A stretch of DNA of 64,000 nt from Macrotis lagotis (taxonomy: Eukaryota; Chordata; Mammalia; Peramelemorphia; Peramelidae), in NCBI RefSeq assembly GCF_037893015.1, contig NC_133661.1, forward strand, positions 187,634,809 to 187,698,808, written 5' to 3'. The notes under the pieces were generated by a model. That model did not search any database. It was given only the letters and a program-made list of their open reading frames with translations, and was not told the origin of the DNA. Shown in pieces: positions 10,409-22,179 of this stretch (position 1 is its first letter; every line of letters begins with the position of its first letter). Position numbers and translations under genes: made by a program.

Positions 10409-11589
10409 TCTATGTTTGAAGGAGTTATTTTCTTCAGAGAGCTTTTTTATTACCTTTTCCAGCTGGCCAATTCTGCTTTTTAAGGTATTCTTCTCCTCAT
10501 TTGACTTTTGGGCTGTTTTTTTCCATTTGGTCTAAACTGGTTTTTAAAAAAATGTTATTTTCTTCAGTATTTTTTGTATTTCTTTCACCAAGCTGCTGAC
10601 TTGGTTTTTATGATTTACCTGCATTGCTCTTATTTTTCTTCCTAATTTTCTTCTATCGCCCTTACTTGTTTTTCAAAGTCTTTTTTGAACTCTTCTATTG
10701 CCTGAGTCCATTTCCTAGTTCTCTTGGGGGCTTTGGATACAGAAGCTTCGACTTTGCTATCTTCTGAGTGTGTATTTTGATCCTCCATGGGACCAAAGTA
10801 CCCTTCTGTGATTAAATTCTACTTTTTCTGTCATTTGCTTGTTTCCTCAGCCTATGACTGATTTACCACATTTCCAAAGATTTTGGGGTTTTTGTGAGAC
10901 ACATCACAGGGACCTTAATTCCTCCAAGATCTTGTGAGAGGTTCTGTCTGTTCTCTTGGCTGTACTCTGGTATATGGATGAACATAGGCCCTCCCCTCTG
11001 TCCTGGAGCTATGAGGAGGATCCCTGCTTGACTATGGTAGTATGGGGGTCCAGACTGCAACCTGGGTCTGAGTGTGGGCAAGCAGCAGAGTCCTACCCAA
11101 GGGAGAATAGAGAGACTTCTGCAGTCTTTCCCCACCCTGTAACTGTATATGGGCTGGGCGCTGTGGAAGTGCTGGGTGGCTCCGCTGATTCCCAATACAG
11201 GTTCTCACTGTAGAGTGCTCTCACCTTTCCTTCAACCTGTCCCTGGTGATCCCTGGGTCAAGAGGTCTGGGAACTGTCTCCTCTGCCATGGACCCAGGTG
11301 CCACAAGGGACCCAGGCACCTGGTGATCTGTTTCTGAATGGCTGGAGCCGGTTTGCTCCATAGCCTCTAAATTCTTAGAGAAGTTAAGTGAGTTAATGGG
11401 GTCATCAAGCTCCCTCTCTCAGAATTAGTTACATATAATCACAAGATAGATAAGGAAGTGAATAGAATTTTATAAAAGCTACATATTATAGTCATTTGCT
11501 ATCTACACAAAAATTAATAATATATTAGGGCATAAAACTTCTCAATCAAATACAGAAAGGCAGAAATATTAAATGCAACCTTTTCAGAT

Positions 11590-11620
11590 CTTGATACAAT
11601 AATGATTATATATATACATA

Positions 11621-11663
<43 letters not shown>
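11590..11663 (+). repeat. (TA)n microsatellite
   Basis: An almost pure TA run with TATATG/TATACA units at its start, inside the L1 ORF2 relic. Confidence 0.9.
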
Positions 11664-11667
<4 letters not shown>

Positions 11668-12960
11668 AAAGTCAGTGGAAAGATAGACAAATTTAATTGG
11701 AAACTAAATAACAACCTTAAAGAATGAATGAATGAATGAATAAAACAACAAATCATAGAAATAAACAACAATTTCATCAAAGAAAATGACAGTGATGAGA
11801 CAACATACAAAATCTTATGGAAGGCAGTCAAAGCTGTTCCTAGGGAAATTGTTAGGGAAATGTTTACATGAATAAAACAAAGAAAGAGAAGGTCAATGAA
11901 TTATGTTTGCCACTAAAAAAGCTAGTAAAAGAGCAAATTAAAAATCCTCAATTAAGTGCCAAATAAAAAATTCTGAAAATTAAAGGAAAGATAATAAATT
12001 TGAAAGCAAGAAGATTATTAAATTAATACATTTAATAATTGGTTTTATTAAACAAACATAAATAGTTAAACCTTTGACTAATTTGATATGAGAAAAGAAA
12101 GCAAGCCAAATTACCAGGATCAAAAATGAAAAGGATGAATTCTTCACCAATAAAGAAGAAATTAAAGCCTTTATTTAGAAATATTTTGTCCAACTTTATA
12201 CTACAACAAATCTGATAATAGAAGTGAAGTGGATGAATACTGACAAAAATACAAACTTCTCAAATAAACAGAAGAGGAAATAAAATATTTTAATAACTCC
12301 ATTTCAGAAAAAAATCAATAAACACCCTAAGAAAAAAATCTCTGGAATTAAATTGATTTACAAATTAATTCTACTAAATAATTAAAGAACAATTAATACC
12401 AATTCTACCTAAACTATTTGGGAAAATAGATGAAGACAGAATTCTGCCAAATTTTTTTTTATGATACAAATATAATGCTGGTACCTACTCCAGGAACAGA
12501 CAAAAGAGAGAAAGGAAAATTATAGACCAATTACCCTAATGAATATTGATGTAAAAATTTTAAATAAAATATTAGCAAAGAGATTACAGCAATTTATCAC
12601 TAGAGAAATATACAATATCAGCCAGGACTTATAACAGGAATGTTGAGATAGTTCAATGTTAGGAAAACTTATTGGTATGATTGACTAAATCAATAATAAA
12701 AGTAGCAAATCATATGATTATTTCAATGATAATTGAAAAAGTTTTTGACAAAGTACAGCACCCATTCATATTAAAAATACTAGAGAGCATATTAATAAAT
12801 GAAGCTTTCCTGAAATGATAAACTTTTTTCTAACTAATCTGTAAACCATCTGTAAAAATTATAACAGTATCAGTAATAAGAAAGAAGATGAAAAATTTGA
12901 ATATAGAAGATAGTATAGAGTTAAACTGATTCAACAAAGAATCAAGAGAGGAGAGAGAAA

Positions 12961-13679
12961 GGAGTGCAACCAGTGTAGTGATGATAGTCTGATAAATAAC
13001 TGTGAAGGATGGAGGGATTGGAGGTCTTGGTAAGGATGAAAAATAGGGAAAAGGGTTATAGACCAGAAAGAAAGATTGGAATGATTAAAAAAGTTCTGAA
13101 GAAAAAATTAATTTTAGAGTTAATGAATATTAATAACTCCAAGTACTTGGGGAACACTCATGGATAACAGCAAAATCAAGGGCATGTATAACTGATGCAA
13201 TGGTGAGAGGAGTGAATCATAAGAGTTGAATAGATTGAGGAATTGCAAAATTTGGTATATCCTGATCCCAATGCCAGTCGGTTTGGGATTTTCTTCTCAA
13301 TGGTGGAAGAAATCAATGCCTCAAGTTTTCTTGAGGGTTGAGGGAAGTTGTCACGAGCATAAGAGAAGTTTAGTTTCTTAAAGCTTTTATGTCTCTATGT
13401 TCTTACATCTGTTTGGACTCTACAGTCACTTTGGGTACTTCTGACTTCCACATTTGAGAGAGAAGATAGATGATGCCAACCCAAGTTCAGATTTCTGAAT
13501 GTATAAAATCACTTTACAAACTAGCTGGCACTACATAGTTGAGTTAACAGACTAATCATTTTCTTTGCTCAGATAATTCCATTATTAGTATTATACTCTA
13601 AAAACATTATAAAAAATAGAAAAATATTAGATAGCTTCCTGAACTAACTGAATATCTGGACTAGATGAATAATTTTTTT
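12961..13679. other. Unassigned region
   Basis: Similarity to L1 stops near 12960. The next 700 bases are mixed-composition DNA with no open frame of note. The first 300 bases (purine-rich, GGAGGGATTGGAGGTC) have the look of an old dispersed repeat that I cannot name. Confidence 0.3.
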
Positions 13680-13833
13680 AGTTTTTTTTTTTTGTTTGCA
13701 AGGCAAATGGGGTTAAGTGGCTTGCTCAAGGCTACACAGCTAGGTAATTATTAAGTGTCTGAGGTGGAATTTGAACTCAGGTACTCCTGACTCGAGGGCT
13801 GGTGTTCTATCCACTGGCCGCCTAGCTGCACCT
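13680..13833 (-). mobile_element. WSINE1-like SINE
   Basis: Minus-strand copy: T-rich tail, GCAAGGCAAATGGGGTTAAG, GGTAATTATTAAGTGTCTGA, then the reversed head GCCGCCTAGCTGCACC. AATAATTTTTTT-type target repeats lie on both sides (near 13669 and 13834). Confidence 0.88.
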
Positions 13834-14764
13834 AATAATTTTTTTTAAAATAAGTTTTTTATTGATATCTTCTTTTTCTTACATTTTCATAGTTATCTCA
13901 AGTATGGTCTCTCCTACCCACAGAGTCATCTTATGTAACAAATAGTATTTTTAAAGAGACTCAATCAATCAACAAGCAATTATTAAGTACCTACTTTGTG
14001 TGCTAACTTCTTGGATTACAAAAAGAGACAAAAGACAGTTTTTGTTCTCAAGGAGTCTGCAGTCTAATTTGGGGGGGTATGACATGCAAATATGTATGTA
14101 TTATATAAATATTTACATTTCTATCTCTAAATATTTATACAGAAATATGTATGTATATGTTTATCTATTTTTCAATCATCTATCAATCTATCTATTTAAT
14201 TTATTGTTAACCTTAAAGCAAAATTTTAAAAATATAGAATTAAAATAAAATGACAGAAAATACAGATTAGACATAAATTTCTAGTTTCTATAGGTGGAGG
14301 TGATTTTATTAATGTCCACCTTAAGCTGAGGGAGATCAGAAAATTTACAGAGCTTTAAGGGGGAAGGGAACAGAATAGACACAATAAGAGCAGACAAACC
14401 TTAAACTTTCTTGGAGACCATTCTATTATTTAATCTCAATGAGAACCATCCTTCTTCAGTGCTATCCTGCTGGAAGGAGGTAACATTTTTTTTTATGAGT
14501 TTAAGTATCAGGAGGGCAGGGCAAGTACTACTTTCCAAGTTTAAAGGAGGACACAATTCTTTCCTGGATTAAGGAGGGCAGACAAGTCTTTCTTTCAAAG
14601 TCAAAAGGAGGAGACGTTCCATCCTCATAATAGCTAAGAAAATCATCCTTTGATCCAGGATATTGTTGTAAAAGCTTATAGTAATTATTATACTTTGACA
14701 CTATCCTATTTATCATCTCTATCTATCTCTCTCTCATCTATTAATCTATCACCATAGTTTTCTT
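13834..14764. other. AT-rich region with an L2/CR1-type 3' fragment
   Basis: Positions 13965-14115 read as a plus-strand L2-like relic (CAAGCAATTATTAAGTACCT, TTCTCAAGGAGTCTGCAGTC, ATGACATGCAAATATG). The rest is AT-rich, with short TATC/ATCT runs near 14160-14190 and 14710-14750. No gene is visible. Confidence 0.45.
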
Positions 14765-14920
14765 TTTTTTTTTTTAGGTTTTTGCAAGGCAAATGGGGTT
14801 AAGTGGCTTGCCCAAGGCCACACAGCTAGGTAATTATTAAGTGTCTGAAACCAGATTTGAACCCAGCTACTCCTGACTCCAGGGCCGGTGCTTTATCTAC
14901 TGCACTACCTAGCCGCCCCT
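14765..14920 (-). mobile_element. WSINE1-like SINE
   Basis: Full-length minus-strand copy flanked by an 18-bp target-site duplication TATCACCATAGTTTTCTT (14747-14764) / TATCACCATAATTTTCTT (14921-14938) with one difference, which suggests a fairly recent insertion. Confidence 0.92.
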
Positions 14921-14938
14921 TATCACCATAATTTTCTT

Positions 14939-15793
14939 AAGCTAAAAATGAAATAACAAAATTTTTTTATAAATGAAGTTTTATTCTCTACCAAAAACCC
15001 ATGGATGAATGCCAACCCTAATACAAAATTCTGGGGCATTTTATATAAACAGGACAAAGTAATAAAAACTGAGTTAAGTGACCAATGAGATGGATGACAT
15101 GGTTTTACAATATGATCCTTTCATATCTTATAATATTTGCTTAACATTACTATTGACAAGAATCCCATTTAAGCTGGAGACTAAATATTTATAAATAACA
15201 ATAGGATTGCTCTCTCCTCATCCAAGATGTCTCTTATCTTGAGGTTTGTTGATCAGGTAAAAGGAATTTATTGGTAGTTTGGTGAGTTTGATATTCTCCT
15301 GGACCCAGGAATGCAGATGTAAAAAGAAAAATATAGAGATTTATTTAAAAAAGAAGTTACAACACAAAAGAAAGTGATAGAGAATTTAAGAAGAGATTAA
15401 AGAAAAGCCACATGGATTGCTAATTAATCTTGGCAGGTCAGCTGCCAAGTCCAGAAGCAAGAAACAGTCAAGACAGCAAGCCTTACCTGAATTCTCCTTA
15501 AATCCTCCCTCAGGGTCCATGAGGATAGGTTGCCCAAGTCCCCATTGTAGAGTTTCCTTTTTTGGGAGGGTTCGAGGGTCTCTGGATTGGGGTTTGGTTG
15601 GTTTCAGATGTTTCAAGGTCTGTATAACCTAGCTTGCCTTACTAATGAGAATGTGGCTAAGTTTAGACTGGAGGTCAAGATGAGTGTTTTAACAAAGTGA
15701 TAGAGGAAGAGTAAAGATTTATAAAATTTTATTTCCATTTAATTTCAATATTCTCTATGCCCATGGTTCTCTGTGTCACTATCATTGATTTTC
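14939..15793. other. Unassigned region, possibly LTR-derived
   Basis: No gene is supported; the overlapping open frames near 15386-15632 on both strands lack any recognisable domain. TTTATT strings on the plus strand (AATAAA on the minus strand) near 14980 and 15340, and a GC-richer 15430-15610 part, give it some resemblance to the LTR-type inserts elsewhere here. No boundaries were found. Confidence 0.25.
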
Positions 15794-15925
15794 TTTTTTT
15801 TTTTTTAGAATTTTTTGCAAAGCAAATGGGGTTAAGTGGCTTGCTCAAGGCCACACAGCTAGGTAATTATTAAATGTGTGAGACCAGATTTGAACCCAGG
15901 TACTCCTGACTCCAAGGCTGGTGCT
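15794..15925 (-). mobile_element. WSINE1-like SINE, 5'-truncated
   Basis: Minus-strand copy lacking the last ~25 bases of the head: it stops at CCAAGGCTGGTGCT. The target repeat TATCATTGATTTTC (15780-15793) / TATCATTGAGTTTTC (15926-15940) shows that the truncation happened at insertion. Confidence 0.88.
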
Positions 15926-16374
15926 TATCATTGAGTTTTCAAGGCAGTATTTGCCACAGGCCAAGTCAACATTTGGGATGTAGGAGACAATCCTTACATA
16001 GCAAATCGACATTTTTTTGCATACTGAAATTTATTATTTAAAGGTTAAGAGACTAATTTTAAATCAGAAATATATAAATCAGAAGTATTAATTCCAAATT
16101 AAAGGATATTAGATTAGACACTATCTATCTGATAAATAGAAAAATAATGTAGGGGAGACACTAGAATTAAATCTTCCACTTAATTAAGAACATCAAATGG
16201 TTTCAGAGAGGTAGGGACAGGTGGTGATTAAATTTGTGAAGGATGTCTAGTTAAAAAAACCTCAGCACAAGTGTTTTAAACATTGAAAAATTCCCTTAAA
16301 AACAAGCCTAATATGTAACATCTGTGGATCTCCCATCTTTTGGAAAGAATGAAATTAGAAAATACTTCTTTTTT
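15926..16374. other. Unassigned AT-rich region
   Basis: AT-rich DNA with no open frame, recognisable repeat or motif that I can support. Confidence 0.3.
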
Positions 16375-16537
16375 TTTTAAATATTTAAAATTTTTTTTAT
16401 TTATTTAAGACAATGTAGTTAAGAATGACTTGCCCAAGGTCACACAGGTAGGCAATTATGTGTCTGAGCCCTGATTTGAACTCAGGTCCTCCTGACTCCA
16501 GGGCCCATGCTCTATCCACTGCATCACCTTGCTGCCC
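16375..16537 (-). mobile_element. Mar-1-type older SINE
   Basis: Minus-strand SINE related to the young family but with the GACTTGCCCAAGGTCACACA tail form, GGTCCTCCTGACTCCAGGGC and a TTTATTTATTTAAG tail. It is more diverged than the WSINE1-like copies. An A-rich/T-rich tract is at its tail end. Confidence 0.75.
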
Positions 16538-16769
16538 CAGAAAAAAAATTCTTAATATTTCGCTGTTTGTGACCTTGTCTTAAATCCAAATTACTCTGGC
16601 TCTTATAGATTTTTCAACAATAGGACCCAGCCCAAGCCACATTTGGTCATTAGTTGGGTTCTGATGGCTCAAAGTGAATGTAAACAGCAATTGTTTCTAT
16701 TTTGGTTATAAATCCTGAGGATCTTCCCCTTCCAAATTGCTGTTTTTTTTTGACTTGGTAAAAGAGGCC
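16538..16769. other. Unassigned stretch
   Basis: No recognisable gene or repeat. Confidence 0.3.
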
Positions 16770-17035
16770 AATCTTTGTCTCATTTTTTAACCTAGCTTTA
16801 ATCACCGAATTGCCTCAGTCAAATTGTTATTTGAGAAAGACTTTGACTTAAAAAGGCCCAGGTCTCCCATTACATCCAGTCATATGTCTTGCACTGGACC
16901 TAGACGACTTTAGAGGAGAAAAAAAGACTGGTGACTTTTCACAGTCCTCTCTCACTTAAACCCATTTCTTTTGCAAGTCAAGACATCACCTGGTGTCACT
17001 CTCCTCTGAGCATGAAGGTAAAAACAACAATGGCA
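16770..17035 (+). mobile_element. Long composite marsupial SINE, plus strand
   Basis: A degraded plus-strand copy of the family seen in reverse at 45805-46120. Shared landmarks are a GACTGGTGACTT string, CTTTTGCAAGTCAAGACATC, and an end of GAGCATGAAGGTAAAAACAACAA. The tail is an ACAAC repeat. I recall this type from opossum DNA but cannot give a certain family name. Confidence 0.6.
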
Positions 17036-17319
17036 ACAGAGAACTGAGTCAAATTAATAAGGATAGGAATCATTACCAAACTGATAAATTGTCAAAAGGT
17101 ATAAACAAGATAGTTTTCAGATGAAGAAAACTATGTTCATATGAAAAAATGCTCTAAATCACTACTGATTAGAGAAATGCAAATTAAAACAACCCTGAGT
17201 TACTACTTCATACCTGACAGATTAATATGACAGAAAAGGAAAATGAGAAGTGTTGGAAGGAATGTGAGCACTTTGGGAAAAATATTAAAATATTGCATTG
17301 TTGGTGGAGTTGTGAACTT

Positions 17320-17953
17320 GATACTGGGGAACTTGGTGGTGACACCATAAAGATGAGAGTTCTTCAAAAGTGAAGAATTCATGACTAACCTTGGAGTTGT
17401 AAAACTCAGGATTTTTATTTTATAAGCTTGAAAAATTCACAGAAACAACATAAATCTAGGAAGGAATTTAGGCACAAGTCCAGAAATAATAGGAAAGAAC
17501 TTGAGGAAAGAAGAGAGAAGGAAATGTCAGGGAACCCAGGAGAGGAGTGAAGAAAAGCTTAATGCAACATAAATCTGGTCACATGGAGTTGAGGTTATAT
17601 TGCTCCAGCTACATAGGCCAAGAACATGGTCTGGCTCAGAGAAAGAAAGTGACTATTGTGCAAAGAAGAAAAGAGAGAAAAAAGAGAAATCCATTCTGGA
17701 AGACCCTGCTTAAAAACATTTCCATAGTGGAAGGTGCTTGGGGAGTGGTTTAGCACCTGGTTCCAAGTATTCTCCAATATATATACCATAGGTGCCCCCC
17801 CCCCCCAAGGAATGGTTAAAACTGGACTCATTGTGCATGAGTAGCATTCTACACACTAATTTTTTCTGTCCCAAAGGCCATGACCTTCAAGTCTAACATG
17901 GCCATTTCCCTTTGTCCTGCTTCAAACTGATCTTATAATTCTGAATAGAAATT
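17320..17953 (-). mobile_element. Insert within L1, possible LTR fossil
   Basis: A 0.63-kb block unrelated to L1 separates two adjoining L1 pieces. On the minus strand it has AATAAA-type signals near 17420, about 100 bp before its end, and a TATATATTGG string near 17780. That layout suits an LTR, but its ends are not clear. A C-rich run sits at 17795-17807. Confidence 0.35.
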
Positions 17954-17998
17954 TTGAATTTTGGAGAACAATATGAAATTATGCCCCCCCCCAAAAAC

Positions 17999-18038
17999 TC
18001 TCTCTGTCTCTCTCTGTCTGTCTCTGTCTGTCTCTCTC

Positions 18039-18115
<77 letters not shown>
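17999..18115 (+). repeat. (CT)n-(TA)n compound microsatellite
   Basis: TCTCTG units grade into a pure CT run (about 18035-18088), followed by TATATA to 18115, inside the L1 ORF2 relic. Confidence 0.95.
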
Positions 18116-18119
<4 letters not shown>

Positions 18120-18561
18120 TTTGACCTATCAATTCCACTATTGGGGAATGAGGGAATAAGTAAAAGAAGCTATTTGTTTTAAAATATTTACAATAGCTCT
18201 TTTTGTAGTGTCAAAAAACTGGAAATTGTGGTCATGCCCATCAATTGGGGAATGACTGAACAAGTTGTGCTATATTATTGTGATACCACTGTACTATAAG
18301 AAATGATGAACTGGTTGATTTTTATAAAAACATGGGTAGACCTACTGGAAATAGTGAAGAGTGAAATGATGAAAATCAAGCAAATGTTGCATACAATAAT
18401 AGTGATATTATAAGAACAACTTTGAATGACTAAGTCATTCTGACTATTTTAAATACCTGAAGGTAACTACAAAGGAACTATGAAGGAAGATATTATCTGT
18501 ATTCAGAGAAAGAACTGATAATTGGAAGTATAAAATAATTTTACATATATACACACCCATA

Positions 18562-19000
18562 TGTTGTGGCTTGCTTCCTTGGGGCCCACAGTGACGACCT
18601 CCCTCCAGGAGGGGAGCTGAGAATAAGGAGTCAAGCCACTACTGCTTTATGCCTCCAGCTCAATTTTATTATTGCTTAGCTATTACATATATACTGTTAG
18701 GTCTTCTGGGGTAGGACAAAGAATAATGAGGTAATTTGGGGGGAGTTGCAAGCAGTGTGTATGTGCAGCTTCTTGCATTACAGGATGGGGGGTACATTAG
18801 AGAGGAGATGATAATGCACAGCTGTGTCTAGTGCCCTTGGACAGTGGGGCGGAATGTCCAGCTCCCAAGGACTCTGGCTCCCAAGGACTCCCGCACACCT
18901 TATCTCTCAGGATGTCAAGCCAGCTCCTGAGACTGTCCAGGTGGCGGTTTTCTTGGAGATGATTTGTGTCATGGCTGTTAGAATAGCCTGTCTACCCACA
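18562..19000 (-). mobile_element. Solo LTR of an endogenous retrovirus (fossil)
   Basis: A GC-richer block of about 440 bp interrupts L1 3' UTR sequence. On the minus strand it starts TGTGGGTAGACAGG, ends GCAAGCCACAACA, and has an AATAAA signal at 18670-18665, about 105 bp before the end. The TG...CA ends and the ACAACA terminus resemble the LTR at 6893-7253, so the two may be related class II-type elements. A CCCATA/CCCACA repeat may be the target duplication, which would move the right end to 18994. No retroviral genes are attached. Confidence 0.65.
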
Positions 19001-19260
19001 TCTCCTATATATGTATCTAATGATATATATGTCTGGTATATATTTATATTTGTCTAATAATAGCCAACTATAGGTCTAGGAAAGAAAAAAGAAACATCTT
19101 AAAAATAAACATAATATTATTATATATTTAAAAGAAATAAGTTGTACATAATAGATTTGCAGTTTCATGTGAAATCATATTTTATTTCCTACTCTTCTAT
19201 TATGGAAATATTTATTTTATTAAGTTCAGAATAAATGAAAAATGTTTAATACAGTGTGTA

Positions 19261-19465
19261 AGCCACCAGTGATGGAAATATGAAAAGAAAATGATCCTAT
19301 GCACCTGTATTCTAATTGGTATTGTACAATAGATGTGTACATAGCTGATTATTTGAGGAAGGATAGCTTTTTAACTAGGGGTTGAATTTAGGACAAGAGT
19401 GAAGACTAGAAGAAATAAAGAGATTCTAAGAGGCAGAAATAAAGAGCCAATTCAATGAAAGAATA
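19261..19465. other. Unassigned stretch
   Basis: Mixed-composition DNA between two repeats; nothing supported. Confidence 0.3.
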
Positions 19466-19680
19466 GAGATTGTTATTGTTTAGTCATATCTGATTCTTCT
19501 TGACTCCATGGACCATCTTGGCAAAGGCACTGGAGTGGTTTGCCATTTCCTTCTGCATTGGATTAAAGCAAACAGAGATTATGTGACTTGTCTAGGGTCA
19601 TATAGCTAATCAGTGTCTGAGACCAGATTTGAAATCATCTTCTTGACTCTTTGTCCAGTGATCATCTAACTGTGTAGAAT
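19466..19680 (-). mobile_element. Mon-1-type SINE, minus strand
   Basis: TTGTTATTGTTTAGTCATA, GACTCCATGGACCATCTTGG, CTGGAGTGGTTTGCCATTTC and GTGTCTGAGACCAGATTTGA are the reverse of the Mon-1 layout. It is moderately diverged. Confidence 0.75.
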
Positions 19681-19854
19681 GGAAGAGGGAGATGGGATAC
19701 CCTATGCTAGAATAGTTGGACTCAGGATTGTGTGAAGTGGAGCAATGCAAAATTTGTTTAGAAAAGTAGGTGAAGGATTTTAAAGGCCAAGCTGAAGAGA
19801 ATGCATTTTACACTAAATAACTAGGAAGCAATTAGAAGACTGTTTAGAAGTATC

Positions 19855-20110
19855 TGAGAAGCTAAGTGGCATGGTAGATAGAGTGCCAGACCTGGAATCA
19901 GGCTCTTCTTCCTGAATTAAAATCCAGTTTCAGACACTTACTAGTTATGTGATCTTGGACAAGTCTTTTAAATCCTTTTTTTTTGCTTCAGTTTCTTCAT
20001 CTGTAAAATGAGCTGGAGAAGGAAATGACAAACTACTTTCTAAGAAAACTCCAAATGGGGTCAAGAAAAGCTGGACACAACTGAAACAATGGAATAACAA
20101 CAAAGAATTC
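19855..20110 (+). mobile_element. Mon-1-type SINE, plus strand
   Basis: A complete layout: tRNA-like head (GCTAAGTGGCATGGTAGATA), CORE (TTTCAGACACTTACTAGTTA), TTCATCTGTAAAATGAGCTG, GAGAAGGAAATGACAAACTA, GGACACAACTGAAACAATGG, and an ACAACAA tail. It lies 175 bases from an inverted relative at 19466-19680. Confidence 0.8.
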
Positions 20111-20224
20111 TCATCTGCAAGAAACCTTTCAGATTTAAATGCAGTACCTTCCCTTTGGAATAGCCTCCAAATTTCTAGGATGTATATCTTGTATTTTTAA
20201 AAAGTTGTTCCTCCATTAGATTCT

Positions 20225-20420
20225 TTCTTTAAAATTCAATTTTATTTCATTAAAATTTTATTTCATTTTCAATTCTGAATTCTCTCCCTTCCTCCACACA
20301 TCCTACCCATTGAGAAGGTAAGAAAAACATATTATAAATGAATATTGGCATGCAAAACAAATCCTATGTTAGCCATGTCAAAAAGAAAAGAAAATGTGCT
20401 TCAGTTTGCACTTGGATTGG
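20225..20420 (-). mobile_element. L1 3' UTR fragment, minus strand
   Basis: AATTCTCTCCCTTCCTCCAC, CCATTGAGAAGGTAAG and TGTGCTTCAGTTTGCACTTGG match the minus-strand L1 3' UTR seen at 1600-1800 and 40440-40680. Confidence 0.6.
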
Positions 20421-21744
20421 TACATGGAACATGATTAATAAATATTTGCTCATTTGACAGGAGACTACTGACTATGAGTGAAGAGAATGGGATGAATAGG
20501 AAAGTTACCAAAGTAAAATAGATGGGACAAACAGGCTATAATTGTAATGAAATCTATACGGAAGAAAATGAATTGGAAAATGTATCTGAAAGCCTTTAAA
20601 GATAATCTTGCTCTCCAATAGTTTAAAAATAGAAAAATAGTTGTCATTATCAAAGTTATTTGATATAGGGGAAAATAGAGAAATAGAACAATAGAATACT
20701 CGACACCCATGCATATATTTTTATACATATCTATAAATGTACATTAATATCTATGTGTATATACATAAAGGGAGCACCAATTTACTAGAAAATTAGTTTG
20801 GACCCGTATCATATTCCAATGACTTTAAGCTGATTAATAGACGATTAAAAAATGGAAATGCACAACAACAAATAGGCATTTATTGATCACCTACTATTTT
20901 CTAGGTACCGTGGAAAGCCATTGGAATATACAAGCAAGTGTAAGTCCTCATTTTCAAAGATCATACAATAAAATATTTCCCTTCATTGTCAAAGGAAGAT
21001 GATTTTTACCTGTTTAACAAATGGTAAAAATCAAATACAGACTGATATTCTTGGTTACATTAAATATTTCTATAAGATAAAAACATTAAAAATATTTATA
21101 GCTAAAATAATTTATAAAACCTTTTATTCTGAAATATACAAAAAATTACTCAAAATACACCAATCTATATTGGAAAAAAGGACATGGATAATATTCAGAA
21201 GAGAAAATAGACATTTTTAATAATTTTGAGAAGAAAAAAATACATGACCTCATAGATAAACAGATACAAAATAATTTTTTTGATGTGTTACCTCAAACTT
21301 TCTTAATTGGCAGAAATATTTAAAAGCAATACAATTCAATATGATGGCACTATAGAGATACAGAATTGAAAATACTTATTCATTCCTTAGATAATTTCAA
21401 AAGAACAGGAGTTTTTTTTGCTATTCATATGACAGCAAACAATAAAAGTTATGTAATTTCCTGAATAATCTATCTATAAAAGATTCTAAAAACATTGCAA
21501 TTTATTTACTTTTCATATAAAAGTTTTACTGTTGCTCTCTTAAAAAATGACTATCACATCCTAATGGCTTCTTTCCTCCACTATAGAAAACTTCTTAATG
21601 CAAAGAAGTACAGTTAAGCTCGCTTTTAACAGGGGCCAGATTTTAACATTTGTCAGCACTCTCCTTATAGTTCCTTGCTCTTGTGCTGTAAAATGGGAGT
21701 CATATCCCAAAAACCCTTAAAATTTTAATGGGTCACTTCATCGA
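20421..21744. other. Unassigned AT-rich region
   Basis: The stretch is AT-rich. Positions 20870-20975 resemble an L2-type fragment (GGCATTTATTGATCACCTAC). The short open frames near 20465-20728 and 20999-21220 have no recognisable domain and low-complexity composition. I see no gene. Confidence 0.4.
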
Positions 21745-22085
21745 TCAGAGTGTTGATGTCTTTCACTGATGTGTGTGTATGTATATATATGTATATATTC
21801 TTGTTGTCATGAATATCTCCATTTCTGCTCACTTTACTTAGGTGCCTCTTACAAATCTTGCTGTTTGAATTTTTCATTGTGTTCATTTCTCTTAGCATGA
21901 TAATTTTTTGAAAATTAAATAACACAATCTGTTGAATCATTTCTTAATCAAAGGAGACAAGCTTTGCTTTTCATTATTTGTCACTATAAAAATGCTGTTC
22001 TAATGTTTTTATATGTATAACCTTTCTCTCAGATTTGGCCACCTTGAGTAAAATGACATAATGCGTAAAGTTCTTTGCAAACCTT
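21745..22085 (-). mobile_element. Old L1 fragment, minus strand
   Basis: Weak similarity to the minus-strand L1 ORF2 C-terminal region (TCTGTTGAATCATTTCTTAA, CACTATAAAAATGCTGTTCT). It is highly diverged. Confidence 0.4.
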
Positions 22086-22179
22086 AAAGCAATAAAAAGA
22101 TACTAGCTTCGAACTGCCCCATCATCAACAACAGCATCATCCTACTAAAGGTATCACTATACTATATTATTTAGTAACT

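Larger units (their letters stand above)
8355..11362 (-). mobile_element. Half-L1 (HAL1-like) element, minus strand
   Basis: The insertion lies in L1 ORF2. Its flanking repeat is GCTTCTAAATTCTT (8341-8354) and GCCTCTAAATTCTT (11363-11376). On the minus strand the order is 5' UTR (11362-10750), ORF1 (about 10800-9800), a purine-rich spacer (9790-9190), then L1 3' UTR-like sequence directly, with no ORF2 between. The poly-T start at 8355 is its A-tail. Positions 8440-8870 look like a second L1 3' UTR segment and 8362-8412 is a TA-rich tract, so the 3' part is itself composite. The ORF1-only structure matches half-L1 elements known in mammals. Confidence 0.7.
5509..12960 (+). mobile_element. L1 element, plus strand, hosting three later insertions
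   Basis: The 5' UTR begins near 5509 with a TCAAGATAGC string that matches the common L1 start. A decayed ORF1 follows (about 6120-6880), then a purine-rich inter-ORF tract (7280-7980). ORF2 starts near 7990 with the endonuclease region (ATGCACTCTCCCATAAAATGG) and runs through the reverse transcriptase part to about 12960, where similarity stops. An LTR (6893-7253), a GGAAA microsatellite and a half-L1 (8355-11362) lie inside it. About 4.1 kb is L1 proper. Many stops and frameshifts make it dead. Confidence 0.8.
17060..19260 (+). mobile_element. L1 3' part, plus strand, with two inserts
   Basis: 5'-truncated L1 covering the ORF2 C-terminus and 3' UTR: TTAGAGAAATGCAAATTAAA and TGTTGGTGGAGTTGTGAACT before 17320; GAGAACAATATGAAATTATG, TCAATTGGGGAATGACTGAA and TTGTACATAATAGATTTGCA after. 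A non-L1 block (17320-17953), a CT/TA microsatellite and a solo LTR (18562-19000) interrupt it. There is no usable frame. Confidence 0.75.

Noticed and set aside
15386-15632. Overlapping 71- and 76-residue frames on opposite strands
   Set aside because: No domains, mutual antisense overlap, and the region is possibly LTR-derived.
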